Under the pieces are notes generated by a model. That model was not told the origin of the DNA, made no database searches, and saw nothing but the letters and a program-made list of their open reading frames with translations. DNA of 64,000 nt from Tupaia tana (taxonomy: Eukaryota; Chordata; Mammalia; Scandentia; Tupaiidae). Made by a program: the position numbers and the translations under genes. The stretch is from contig JAKSZU010000013.1 of NCBI GenBank assembly GCA_026018925.1, positions 78,667,791 through 78,731,790 on the forward strand, in the 5' to 3' direction. This document shows positions 22,561-33,323 of the stretch, one piece after another. Every line of letters starts with the position of its first letter. Within the stretch, counting starts at the first letter, position 1.

Positions 22561-23739
22561 CTTGAAGCTAGCCTTGAAATGTAGAAGTTCTAACATCATT
22601 TCAAGATCAAAAGGCATATGGTGATCTTCACAAATACCTCTTGGCTGCAAAGTAGAACATTCCCTTGTGCCAGGGAATCAGAGATGAGGGATTGTTGTTG
22701 CTAAGCACAAGCAGTGCAAGCTGGAAAGCCACACAGCAGTTATATGAGATCAGTCCACCTAGTCACTGATTCTTATTCAAATTTAAGGTGAAGGTGTAGG
22801 GCCTGCATTCAGCTACCTATGGTCAGTGCCTCTGTTGGTGGTCTCCATCAGCCACTTAAAAAATAAATCCCTTCCTTTCCTCATACTTAATCGGTGTCTT
22901 GGTGCTGTGGTCCCCTATTACCTTGTAATCTTGTTCAGTGTGAGCTCAGGTGCAGTTTTCTGTGTATGCTTGAAGCTAAGTAGACGGTTCTAGATTCCAG
23001 GAGTACATTTTATAGAAATATTCCTCAAATATGTTCAGAAAGAAGGATTGAAATTCTGAGAAACATGGCTTCTTTGATATGTGCTTGAGAAGTATCACAT
23101 CTTAAGGAAAAACTTTTTTATTTTTAACTTTGTAGAAGGGGAAAGTAATCATCTATATAGTCCTAGGGGTCTTGCTTCTGGTAATGGCCAAGTAAACTCA
23201 TATCAGAATAATTGTTCTGAAGATAACAACTACAAGCTCCTAAATAAAATTACAAAAATAACTATCAGATACTAATGGAAAAAAAGGTACATTTGAAAGA
23301 AAGTTCATATTTGGACAAAGGGAGTAAGACTTGGTAACGTGTGTGTTTGTGTGTGTGTCCATTTGGACATAAGAGTGGCTGTAGTCTATGCTATTCAGAT
23401 TGCCTAAAACTCAGGTATAAACGCTGAAATTAATCTTCCCTGGAGAACCAGAAGACAGAATTAAGAATTGAGAGCAACCACTGCTGCTAGGAAGTGAGGG
23501 GTAGGCTGAATACTGGAAAGGAGAGAACCAGAGAGGGAACCACAAATTCTGCACACAACTCTGTGAAGATCTCTAGTTCATCCTAGAACTAAACATGCAC
23601 AAAACAGACTATGAGCAGCCTAGCCAAGGCTAGATTACTGAATTAAGATTTGAGTCACTGCCCAGGAGATAAGAGTTTTCTCTTTGAGGCCAAGTCATCT
23701 GCCTGTGTAAGGAACTCAGATGTGTGGAGTAACATAGAG
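22561..23739. other. No confident feature; possibly L1 5' sequence at the right end
   Basis: Unremarkable sequence with a GT-rich patch near 23338-23357. The last 350 bases may belong to the L1-like element that follows, but I could not align them by eye. Confidence 0.3.
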
Positions 23740-24015
23740 AAATCCAGTCTCTATAATATGCATTCATAAAGTCCAGAATATAATCCCAAATTACTCAACA
23801 ACGAAAGAAAAGATAAATATTAACCCATGATTAAGGATAATCAATAGGGACCAACCCTCAGAATATTCAGATATTAGAATTAATAGACAATAATTTTAAG
23901 CATCTATTAAAACTATGCTACTAAAAGAAAAGATAGAAAAATCTCTATAGAAAAATAATAGAGATCCAAATAGAAACTCTAAAACTGCACACACAATATC
24001 AAAAATTGTCTATAA
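23740..24015 (+). mobile_element. Old L1-like fragment (start of the ORF1 region)
   Basis: TCAGATATTAGAATTAATAGACAATAATTTTAAGC and TATTAAAACTATGCTACTAAAAG, then GAAACTCTAAAACTG, resemble the start of ORF1 in old L1M elements. Confidence 0.45.
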
Positions 24016-24164
24016 CCCTATTCTTGCTCTGAGGACATATATCTTGTATAGATACAAGACTCCTGGAAACTTAAAATGACAGAAAAAAAGAAATCTTGCT
24101 TTTAATTTTTAAGATTTCCTAAAAGCTTTTTGTTATAATCTAAGTTTGCCTTTCTAAATAATTT

Positions 24165-24419
24165 GTAAAAAATTAATTGCTAGAGGGTGCATGTACTCAC
24201 TGAAGAGACACAGAGGAAAAGAGAGAAGGAAAGTGAGAAAGCACCTCCCATGGAGGATGGTCATGCTGAAATACCTTCTCCTTCTTTTCTCCTTTTGGAA
24301 TTTTGGGCATGCATGCACATGTGTCCTACATGTTTTCAAATCACTGGTTTCAGGACACAAGTAGTACAGTCGACCATGTGGAATCCAGCCACCTTCACCA
24401 CCATACTACCAGCTGGACC
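24165..24419 (-). mobile_element. SINE-A, diverged copy
   Basis: GAGGGTGCATGTACTCACTG, GAAAGTGAGAAAGCACC, TTGGGCATGCATGCACATG, and the head ACAGTCGACCATGTGGAATCCAG ... CCAGCTGGACC, on the minus strand. Confidence 0.8.
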
Positions 24420-25229
24420 AAGTTATTAATCTTTTAAATTCTAACCTATGAGATGTTACATATGTACCAAATATCTCTAAAATTTCTTTTGATTTTCTAG
24501 CTTATATATTCTATTTTGATTTTCATCAAAGTAACGTATTTGCATCGTTTTAAGTTTTCACTAGGACAAAAAGGATTATTAGCAGAAAAATACCATTTTG
24601 GGGGCCATTTTTCTCCCTTCCCAATTCTGCTACCCAAAGATAACCATGCTAAACTTTTTGAATGTTTTTTTCTACCATTTAGGTAATTTAATCTCATATT
24701 TCTAAATAATGTGCTTTTTTTTCTGCTTCTTGACTTTTCCATTAAAGATATTTCCTACTAGGTAAGAGGAAGGTTTAACTCTCCTTCAACCTTCCCCCCC
24801 CCGCCACCTTGTGCCTAGGAACATATTCAGTTCTCTTCAACCATCCTTTCAAAGTAGGCATATCATAATTTGGGGCAAAATGTAATTTTCTCATTACGTA
24901 ACTATTACACAAATATCCACAGCTCAGTAAGTATTGTATATAATATAGGGCTTTTTTCTGGTTCAATTTTCTGTTTTTCCTGGTCTTAGTTATTATTTCA
25001 TTTTGGGAGTTGTTTGATTTTTTTCTTACACAAATGTCTTATCATCACATTTTCTGAAACAATGATAAAATATATCTCAATAGGTTGAAACTACTAAGTG
25101 ATCTATAATTTCCTTTACTAAAGAATGTCTCCATCATCTTGTTCCAATATCCACTAGTTGCATTTAGATCCATGACACAAATATCACCCTGCGACTCTCC
25201 TTTCCCATTATTCGGAAATTCCCTTTACA
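24420..25229. other. Probably ancient repeat, unresolved
   Basis: T-rich sequence with pieces resembling old L1 3' regions (about 24500-24760), but I cannot name the family. A C8 run interrupted by G lies at 24794-24804. Confidence 0.3.
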
Positions 25230-25975
25230 GATCTTTTGTGTTTAAGTCTCTATTTCCTGGAACTCATTTCATCCCTTTCCTTAATTTTGTTGAAGGACAT
25301 TCCTAATGTATAATACTGGGAAAGTGTACACAAATACTGCTTCATTTTTGAGAACTTATATATCTAAAGGTATATTTTCCTACTTGCACACTTAACTGAT
25401 AATTTGCTGATATATAATAATTCTAGGTTGTATACTAATTATGTCTACATAATTCTAGGTTGTACACTAGCATTTCCTCTGAGAGTGTTAAAGACATTTT
25501 CCCCATTGGTCTAGCTTCCACAGAGTTGCTGGAAAGTTAGTATTATTCTGATTCTTGATCTCTAGCATCTTTATCTTTTTTCTGGAGTTTTTTGGAGTCT
25601 TTTATTTATTCTTAAGGCAGTAAAATTTCATTTTAATGTATTTGTAAGCTCTTTTCTGTCACTTGTGCTGATTGGCAGGAGTAATCTTTAGGTTAATGTG
25701 TCCGTTGGCCTTAGGACATTTTTTTTGTAGTATTTCTTTGGTAATTACTCTCTGTTTCTTTTACAGAAACACACACTTGCTCATTTTCTCTTGTGATCTC
25801 TTGTTTTCTCCTTCTTGAACTCTTATTGGTGAGAACTCTTATTGGTGAGAACTCTTGAATAAGTTCTCTAATTTCTCATATTGTAGCCTCCATTTTGTTT
25901 CTTTGTCTTATTCCAATTTCTAGAGGATTTTCTTGACTTCTTAAGACATCCAATTTCTATAGGCTATCTTATTTT
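25230..25975 (-). mobile_element. Old L1-like ORF1-region remnant, antisense
   Basis: CACTTAACTGATAATTTGCTGATATATAATAATTCTAGGTTG, GTCTAGCTTCCACAGAGTTGC and TTATTCTGATTCTTGATC occur in the order seen in antisense copies of an old L1-type ORF1 region. A 16-bp unit GAACTCTTATTGGTGA is repeated at 25817-25850, followed by a third partial copy. Confidence 0.45.
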
Positions 25976-25984
25976 ATTATTAAT

Positions 25985-26190
25985 TTTTTTCAGAGAGATT
26001 TTTTCTATAGGGCATGTGCACTTGCCCAAGATCTCAGGAGGAGAATGGAGGAGAAGAGATTGTATCATGGTGACCATTGCCCCTGGGGTGTGATACCTCA
26101 CTTTTTCCCTCTCATTGTCTCCATCTCTGTCATTCTCTCTGGTGAGAGCATGTGCCCTAAAGCAAAAACCTTCTTTTAAAAAAAAAAGGA
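25985..26190 (+). mobile_element. Inverted composite SINE-A (tail-inverted)
   Basis: The left 40 bases are the reverse complement of a SINE-A tail (GAGAGATTTTTTCTATAGGGCATGTGCACTTGCC). They join directly to sense SINE-A sequence starting at CAAGATCTCAGGAGGAG and ending GAGAGCATGTGCCCTAAAGCAAAAACC plus poly-A. The first 40 and last 50 bases are therefore complementary and can fold back. The tRNA head is missing. Confidence 0.8.
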
Positions 26191-26931
26191 ATATGGAGTT
26201 ATTATTGTTACAAAACAGTGGTAGTTTCTATTAGATAAGAAACGGTGAACTTTTTTTTTTTTTTTTTTTTTTTTAGTTTGATTCTCCAAATGTCAGAATC
26301 TCTGAGATGTTACTTATGGACCAAATGTATTCTTGGCAGTTGAATTCTGCAATCTAGTTAAAATCTGGATGTCAAGTTTATGAGAGCTGGGCAAGTAAGT
26401 TTTACAGTTCAGTAAGCATCTTCCACTTAGTTCTGTTTTCAGGAGGGTTTCTCTTCCCCTTTATTTACTGAGGATACTGATTCAGAAAGCATATCTTTCA
26501 CCGAAGATGGAAGAGAAATGACTAGTCAGCAACATGAGTTGAAGAAAGAACTCCACTTTTCATAACTTTCACAATTTTTCAACAAATTTTCCTCTCTTCT
26601 GCTTTGACCCCTACTAATGCCTCCAGACTTGTACCCTCAACCAGAGTCTTTCCACAGATAGGAAACATGATTTGTTTGCCTATAATTGGCTTATATAGTA
26701 GCTTTATCCACATTAAGTCAGGTAATACTTATCCATTCTTTCTCTATCTTCCACAATGTTAGTGTTATCTATAGTACAGAAAAACTCTTGAAATATAACA
26801 AGAAAAGAAAAGAAAAGTGGTTCAAGAAGAAAAGATGAATGGTCCATGAAGAAAAGTCGCAAGCAAATTAAAGATTTGCATAACAGGAAATCTAAATGGC
26901 TAAGAATACATGAAAACAGTTTAAACTTATT
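26191..26931. other. No recognised gene; long T-run
   Basis: A T-run of about 24 bases at 26251-26274, then unique-looking sequence. AAAGAAAAGAAAAG low-complexity occurs near 26800. Confidence 0.45.
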
Positions 26932-27188
26932 GTAACCAGCAGATGGCTTAATGGTTATGTCACTGGACTCCCACATAGTCAACTGTGATTTGAATCCTGG
27001 ACTTAGCGACTTAAACTTCACACTGGCATATGTGCATATGTGCCCAAAATCCAGAGAGGAAAATGGAGAAGAAGGGATTACAGCATGGGCATCCCTCATG
27101 GAGGGTGATTTCTCACTTTCTGTCTCTTTGTCTCTCTCTGTCTCTACAGTGAGTGCACATGCCCTATAGCAAAAATCTCTCAAAAAAG
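26932..27188 (+). mobile_element. SINE-A with perfect 13-bp duplication
   Basis: Head ACCAGCAGATGGCTTAATGG, body ATGTGCCCAAAATCCAGAGAGG, tail CCCTATAGCAAAAATCTC plus a short A-run. GTTTAAACTTATT flanks it at 26919-26931 and 27189-27201. Confidence 0.92.
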
Positions 27189-27201
27189 GTTTAAACTTAT
27201 T

Positions 27202-27789
27202 AGTAATTAGAGAAATGTAAATAAAACAGCAAGAAATAAAAGATAACAATAAGATAGCCAACAATATGCTGAAAATGCAAATATTGGAAAGCTGGATAAT
27301 ATCAAATATTGTCAGTGGTGTAAAACAAGAAGAATCTTTCTCCATTTCCACTGACCTTGTAATTTGATGTAGTCGCTGAAGGGCAATCTCACAGTTAAAT
27401 TGAATATATACTTATCTAGAGTGATGATGTATTCTTGTCTTCCTGGTTATTGGCATCCTGGTTTATGCCTGCTGTCTCTCTACCTCAAAGATTCATTAGC
27501 ACCTCCAGTTTGCTCTCAAAAGTTTGCATAATGCATTATATGATCATTTTCCATATAACCTTGGCCCCCAATTTCTACCCATTAGAATATTTCCCAAAGA
27601 AATTCTGATATAGGACTATAAGGAGACATGGACAACAATATGGACTGCAGGGTTGTGTGTAATACCAGAAAATAAGAAAGAAAGAAATTCTTCAGAGAAA
27701 TGGACATGGAAAATGGGTAGGATATGCATTGTGGACTATTCGACAGAAACTGAAATTAATACACAAGATAAATATCTACATCTACATGA
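27202..27789. other. No recognised feature
   Basis: Sequence between a SINE and the long antisense L1. Parts may belong to the L1 3' region but are too diverged for me to place. Confidence 0.35.
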
Positions 27790-28452
27790 TAACTCATCAT
27801 CAGATGTATAGTTTGCAAATATTTCCTTTGATTCTGTAGGTTGTCTCTTCACTCTTTTGATTGTTTCCATTTTTGTTCAGAAGCTTTTTAGTTTGATGCA
27901 ATACCATTTGTCTATTTTTGCTTTTGTTGCCTTTGCTTTTTGAATTATTACATAGGCACTTCTGTCAAGAAGCTTGTCCTCTATTTTTTCTTCCAGTAGT
28001 TTTACTATTTCAAGTCTTATGGATTAAGTGTTTAATCCATGTTGAGTTGATTTTTTATACATGTGAGAGGTAAAGGTACAGCTTAATTCTTTTGAATATG
28101 GTTATCCAGTTTTTCTAAAACCATTTATTGGAGAGATCATCTTTTTTCTATTGTATCTTCTTGGTATTCTTGTCAAAGATCAGTTGGCTGTAAATATATG
28201 GTTTTATTTCCAGACTGTTTGTTGGGCGCAAGTCTGTTTTTATGCCAGTGCCATACTCTTTTGATTAATTTAGTTTTGTACTATAATTTGAAATCAGAAA
28301 CGGTGATGTCTTTGGCTACATTCTTGTTCAAGATTGCTTTGGCTTTTTGGGATCTTTTGTGATTCGACAAACATCCAAAAACATGTTTGTTTTTCTAAAC
28401 ATGTGAAAAGTGCCACTTGAATTTTGATAGGAATTGCATTAAAGCTCTAGAT

Positions 28453-28741
28453 AGGGACCAGCAGTTAGCATAATGGCTATGTCACTGGACTCCCATGTAG
28501 TCGACTGCGGTTCGTGTCCCGGACCCAGTGGCTTAAAACTCACGCTGGGCGCGTGTGCGTGCGTGCCCAAGATCCCGAGAGGAGAATGGAGGAGAAGGGA
28601 TTGCGGCATGACCATCCCTCCTGGGGGGGGGGGGGGGGGTGATTTCTCTCTTTCTGTCTCTCTGTCTCCCTCTGTCTGTCTGGCGAGCGCACGCACCCTA
28701 TAGCAAAAACCTCTCTTAAAAAAAAAGTGAAAAAAAAAAAA
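28453..28741 (+). mobile_element. SINE-A, young, with a poly-G expansion
   Basis: Well preserved copy, GGGACCAGCAGTTAGC to CCCTATAGCAAAAACCTCTC plus poly-A. AAAGCTCTAGAT is duplicated perfectly (28441-28452 and 28742-28753). The central palindrome has become a run of about 18 G (28622-28639). CpGs in the body (GGGCGCGTGTGCGTGCGTGCCC) are retained. Confidence 0.95.
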
Positions 28742-29327
28742 AAAGCTCTAGATCATTTTGGGTTCTAACAATTTTTCAGTCCATGAACACAAGATAGCTT
28801 TCTCTTGTATCTCCTTCCATTTCTTTCTATCAATGTTTTATAGTTCCCAGCACATAAATATTTCACCTTATAGGGTGAATTTATTCTCAAATATTTTTTG
28901 ATGTAATTGTAAATCAAAGTGTTATCTTAATTTCTTTTTCTGGTAGATTGTCATTAGTGTATAGAAATTCACATTTTTATTAATCTTGTGTAACTACTGA
29001 ATTTGTTTATTAGTTCTAATAGATTTTGGAGGCATCTTCAGGGAGTTCTTTATATAATATGTCATCTGCAGAAAATTTTATTTCTTCTTTTCTGGTTTGA
29101 ATAACTTATTTGTGTATGTGTGTGTGTAATGGACTTCCAGTACTATATTAAATGGAAGTACTGAGAGCAGGCATCCTTGTTTCACTCCTCATCTTGGAAG
29201 AAAAGGTTTCAGCTTTTCATTGTTGAGTGTGATATTTACTGTGGATTTGTTGTATATGGCCTTTATTATGTTAAGTATACTTCTGCTATATCGAACTTGT
29301 TGAAAGTTTTTAATTATAAAAGCATAT

Positions 29328-29599
29328 TTAGGAACCAGCAGTTGATGTAATGGCTATGTTGTTGGACTCCCATGTAGTCAACCACAGTTCAAGCCCTGGA
29401 CCTGGTGGCTTAAACTCACACCGAGTATGTGTGTGTGTGCATGCCCGAGATCCTAAGAGGAGAATGGAGGAGAAGAGATTGCGATGTAGCCATACCCCCT
29501 GGGGGGGTAATTTCTCGCTTTCTGTTCTCTGTCTCTCTCTGTCTTTCTGGTGAGCACATGCACCCTGTAGCAAAAAGCTGTCCAAAAAAAAAAAAAAAA
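29328..29599 (+). mobile_element. SINE-A
   Basis: Complete copy, GGAACCAGCAGTTG to CCTGTAGCAAAAAGC plus about 19 A. AAAAGCATAT flanks both sides (29318-29327 and 29600-29609). Confidence 0.92.
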
Positions 29600-30167
29600 A
29601 AAAGCATATAGAGTTTTGTCAATTTATTTATTTCTTTTTTTTTTGCATCTACATCTACTGAAATGATCATATAATATTTTTTGGCTTTTTGTGGTATATC
29701 ACATCAATTAATCTGGTTTTGCTGAAACTTTCTCACATATCAGAGATAAATCCAACTTGAACATGGTATATGACCTTTTAATGTGATATTGAATTTCATT
29801 TGTTAATATGCTAACATTTCATTTAGGAATTTTGCTTCTGTGTTCATCAGGGACATGGTCCTATAATTTTCTTTTGTTATAGTGTCATTGTCTGGCTTTA
29901 ATAACATGATAATGTGGTCTGGTAAAATCAATTTAAAGGTAATAGTAATACCTCTTCTTCAATTCTTAGGAAGATTTTGTGAAGGATTGGCATGATTCTT
30001 CTGCAAATGCTGAGAAGAACTCAGTAGTGAAGTCATTTGGTTCTGGGCTTTGCCTTTGTTATTACATTTCAATTACTGGTTCAATTTCCTTATTTGTAGT
30101 TGATTTGTTTAGATTTTCTATTTTTCTATTTTCTGTTTTTTAAATGACTCAACCTTGGTAAGATATT

Positions 30168-30198
30168 AAGATATATGTGTGTGTGTGTATATATATGT

Positions 30199-30230
<32 letters not shown>

Positions 30231-30262
30231 CCATTTAATATATATAATATAATATATATATA
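30168..30262 (+). repeat. (TG)n(TA)n microsatellite
   Basis: TGTGTG then a long TATATA block with GTATAT interruptions and AATATATAATATAA at its end. Confidence 0.92.
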
Positions 30263-30383
30263 TAATAGGAAAGTATCCATTTCTATCAGTTTATCTAAGT
30301 TTTTTTTTTAGTTTATCTAAGTTTTATAGTAGTTTCTTATGATCCTTTGTATTTCTGTGGTATCTATTGTAATATCTTCTTAT

Positions 30384-30754
30384 TTTAGTCTGTTTATGCT
30401 GCTCTAACAAAAATGTCACATGCTAGGTAATTTATAAACAATAGAAATGTATTTTTTAATGGTTTTGGAGGCTGGGAAGTCCAAAAAAAGGGCATCAGCA
30501 GGATTGTTGTCTGCTTTCTACTTCTCAGATGGTGCTTTATTGCTTTCCCTTAGAGGGAAGGAACACTGTTGTTCTCATGTAGTGAATGAGACAGAGAGGA
30601 GAAAACAGGAGAACTCTGTCCATCAAAGCCTTTTATAAGGGATTCTAATTCCATTCATAAAGATAGACCACCTAAAGGCTTCACTTCTTAATACTGTTGC
30701 AGTGAGAGTTAAGTTTTAATGTGAAATTTGAAGGAACACCATAGTTCAAACTAT
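30384..30754 (-). mobile_element. MLT1/MST-class MaLR LTR, antisense
   Basis: TTAGTCTGTTTATGCTGCTC, GGTAATTTATAAACAATAGAAATG, GGAGGCTGGGAAGTCC, CCTTTTATAAGGGATTCTAATTCCATTCAT and CACCATAGTTCAAAC are in the order of an antisense MaLR LTR. It sits inside the L1 as a solo LTR. Confidence 0.8.
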
Positions 30755-32269
30755 TGCTCTCCTCGTTTATCTCTAATTATATGGATTTGACTCTTCTTTA
30801 TCTTTAGTCTAGCTAAATGTTTGTCAATTTTATCTTTTAGAAAACCAACTCACTTTCATTGATCTTTTCTATTGTTATTTCTGTTCTAAATTTTATAATT
30901 TATTTTCTATTTCTTCTATTTCTGCTGTTTGGCTTCATTTATTCTTTTTCCAGTTCCTGGAGTGTAAAGTTAGGTCAGTTATTTGCAACTTTTCTTTTTT
31001 CTTAGTGTAGGTATTTTTTGGTATAAACTTTCCTATCAGAACTGTGTTCACTGCACCACGTATGTTTGGTATGCTGATTTTCATTTTTGTTTGTCTCAGA
31101 TTTTTTTTAGTTTCCATTTTGGTTTCTTCTTTTATTCATTGATTATTCAAATATATGATATTTAACTTTCACATATTTGTAAATCTCAATTTTCTTTATG
31201 TTGACTTCTAGTTTTGTAACCATTTTGGTTAGAAAAGATACTTGATATGATTTTAATCTTAAATTTGTTAGCACTTTTTTTGTATTCTAACATATGCACT
31301 ATCTTGAAGAATGTTTTGTGTGTACTTGGAAATTACGTGTATTCTGTTCCTTTTGTAAATGTTTTATATATGTCTATTAGGTTTGTTTGGTCTACGGTAT
31401 TATTCAAGTCCACTATTTTCTTATTGATTTTCTGTCTGGATGATCTATCCATTGTTGAGAGTGGGGTACTGAAGTCTGTAATATTATTGTATTGCGTTCT
31501 ATTTTTTCCCTTCAGTTTTGTTAATATTTACTTAAGAGGTTTGGATGCTCCAATATTAGATGCAGATGTATTTATAATTATTCTCTCATTTTGGTGAGTT
31601 TAGCCTTTTATCATTTTATAATAACCTTCATTGTCTCATCTGACATCATTTAACCTAAAGTCTATTTTATCCAACATAAGGATTTCTACCTTGCTCTCTT
31701 TTCATTATCATTTGTGTGAAATATTCTTTTCTATCCCTTCACTTTCAGGCTATGCGTGTCCTTAAAGCTGAAGTGAGTCTTCTAGACAACATATAGCTGG
31801 ATCTATGGTTTTTATTTTTTCTTTCAGTCATTTTGTCTAAAATGATTTGAGAATTTAATTCATTTTTATTCAACGGTATCTTTTATAAGTAAGAACTTAC
31901 AGTTTCCACTTCTAAAAATGTTTTTTTTTCTGTTTTGTAGTTCCTTTATTTCTTCTCTTACTGTGATTGAATTATTTTTTCTTTGTCATGTTATGATTTA
32001 GTTCTTTGCTTTTTATCCTTTGTATATCAAGTATAGCTTTTTTCTTTGTGCTTATCATGAAGATTATGCAAAGCATCTTATGGTTATAACAGTCTATATT
32101 AATCTAATACAAAGTTAAGTTTGACCGGTACAAAAATTGTACATGTTAGCTCCCCCCACCCGACATTATGCTAGTGCCATGATTTATATTTTATAATTTG
32201 TATACATTAGCAAGTTATTGTAGCTATAGGTATTTTTAAATTAAAAAAATTCTATTTATCATTATTATT

Positions 32270-32542
32270 ATTATTATTTTTTTTTTTGGAGAGGTTTTTC
32301 GCTATAGGGCGCATGCGCTCGCCAGTCAGACAAGAGAGAGACATAGAGACAGAAAGCGAGAAATCACCCCCCAGGGGGGATGGTCACGCCACAATCCCTT
32401 CTCCTCCATTCTCCTCTCGGGATCTTGGGCACGCAAGCACACGCGCCCGGCGTGAGTTGTAAGCCACCGGGTCTGAGACGCGAACCGCGGTCGACTACGT
32501 GGGAGTCCAGCGACATAGCCATTATGCTAACTGCTGGTTCCC
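32270..32542 (-). mobile_element. SINE-A, young
   Basis: Antisense copy with CpG-rich head and body (ACGCGCCCGGCGTGAG, ACGCGAACCGCGGTCGAC). A perfect 19-bp duplication, TCTATTTATCATTATTATT, flanks it at 32251-32269 and 32543-32561. Confidence 0.93.
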
Positions 32543-32561
32543 TCTATTTATCATTATTATT

Positions 32562-32589
32562 TTTTTTTTTGAGAGGTTTTCCGCTATAG
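32562..32589 (-). mobile_element. Extremely 5'-truncated SINE-A stub
   Basis: Only a T-run plus GAGAGGTTTTCCGCTATAG, the complement of the last 19 bases of SINE-A and its poly-A. It is bracketed by TTTATCATTATT on both sides, as expected for an aborted insertion. Confidence 0.75.
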
Positions 32590-32601
32590 TTTATCATTAT
32601 T

Positions 32602-32874
32602 ATTATTTTTTTCTTTTTTTGGAGAGGTTTTTGCTATAGGGCGCATGCGCTCGCCAGGCAGACAGAGAGAGACAGAGAGATAGAAAGCAGGAAATCACCC
32701 CCCAGGGGGGATGGCCACGTCGCAATCCCTTCTCCTCCATTCTCCTCTCGGGATCTTGGGCACGCACGCACACGTGCCCGGCGTGAGTTTAAGCCGCCGG
32801 GTCCGGGACTTGAACCGCGGTCGACTACGTGGGAGTCCAGCGACATAGCCATTACGCTAACTGCTGGTCCCAAC
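32602..32874 (-). mobile_element. SINE-A, young
   Basis: Antisense full-length copy with retained CpGs. TTTATCATTATT flanks it at 32590-32601 and 32875-32886. Confidence 0.92.
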
Positions 32875-32886
32875 TTTATCATTATT

Positions 32887-33029
32887 TTTTGAAGTTTGCT
32901 ACATAGCGCATGTACTCATCAGAGGTTGGTGGTGGGTAGAATGAGAGAGCAAGCCACAAATCCTGACTCAAACCACAGACACCATGTAGGAATTCAGTGC
33001 CTTAACTAACATGCCACCTGCTGGCCCCA
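32887..33029 (-). mobile_element. Old short SINE (SINE-C-like), outer element of the stack
   Basis: GCTACATAGCGCATGTACTCATC at the tail side, then a short purine-rich region, then a tRNA-like head (CTCAAACCACAGACACCATG ... CCACCTGCTGGCCCC). Its own duplication is the CTATAGGTATTTTTAA pair around the stack. Confidence 0.7.
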
Positions 33030-33066
33030 CTATAGGTATTTTTAATATGTAAGGTTTTAACTTTTA

Positions 33067-33323
33067 GGGACCAATAGTTGGCATAATGGCTATGTCGTTG
33101 GATTCCCATGTAGTGGACTCAGTTCAAGTCCCAGATCTGGTGGCTTAAACTCATGCTGGGTGTGTGTGCATGCATGCCCAAGATCTTGGGAGGAGAATGG
33201 AAGAGAAGGGATTGCTGCGTGGCCACTCCCCTAGGGGTGATTTCTCACTTTCTGTCTCTCTGTCTCTTTGTCTTTCTGGCGAGTGCATGCGCCCTATAGC
33301 AAAAACTTCTCAAAAAAAAAAGT
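33067..33323 (+). mobile_element. SINE-A
   Basis: Sense copy, GGGACCAATAGTTGG to CCCTATAGCAAAAACTTCTC plus A-run. The flanks TTTTAACTTTTA lie at 33055-33066 and 33324-33335. It lies head-to-head with the antisense stack just to its left. Confidence 0.92.

Larger units (their letters stand above)
32224..33045 (-). mobile_element. Four-deep antisense SINE stack
   Basis: CTATAGGTATTTTTAA occurs at 32224-32239 and 33030-33045 and brackets the whole stack. Inside are SINE-A copies at 32270-32542 and 32602-32874, a 28-bp SINE tail stub at 32562-32589 and an old SINE-C-like copy at 32887-33029. TTTATCATTATT is present at 32254, 32546, 32590 and 32875. The outer element is the oldest and later copies landed in its AT-rich tail. 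Confidence 0.85.

Noticed and set aside
26713..27351. The longest open frame in the window (212 codons, minus strand).
   Set aside because: It runs through the complete SINE at 26932-27188 and its duplicated flanks, so most of its length is antisense SINE. There is no domain.
32224..33045. A CRISPR-like or satellite array, suggested by regularly spaced repeats of TTTATCATTATT.
   Set aside because: The intervening segments are SINEs with tails and the repeated 12-mer is their shared target duplication.
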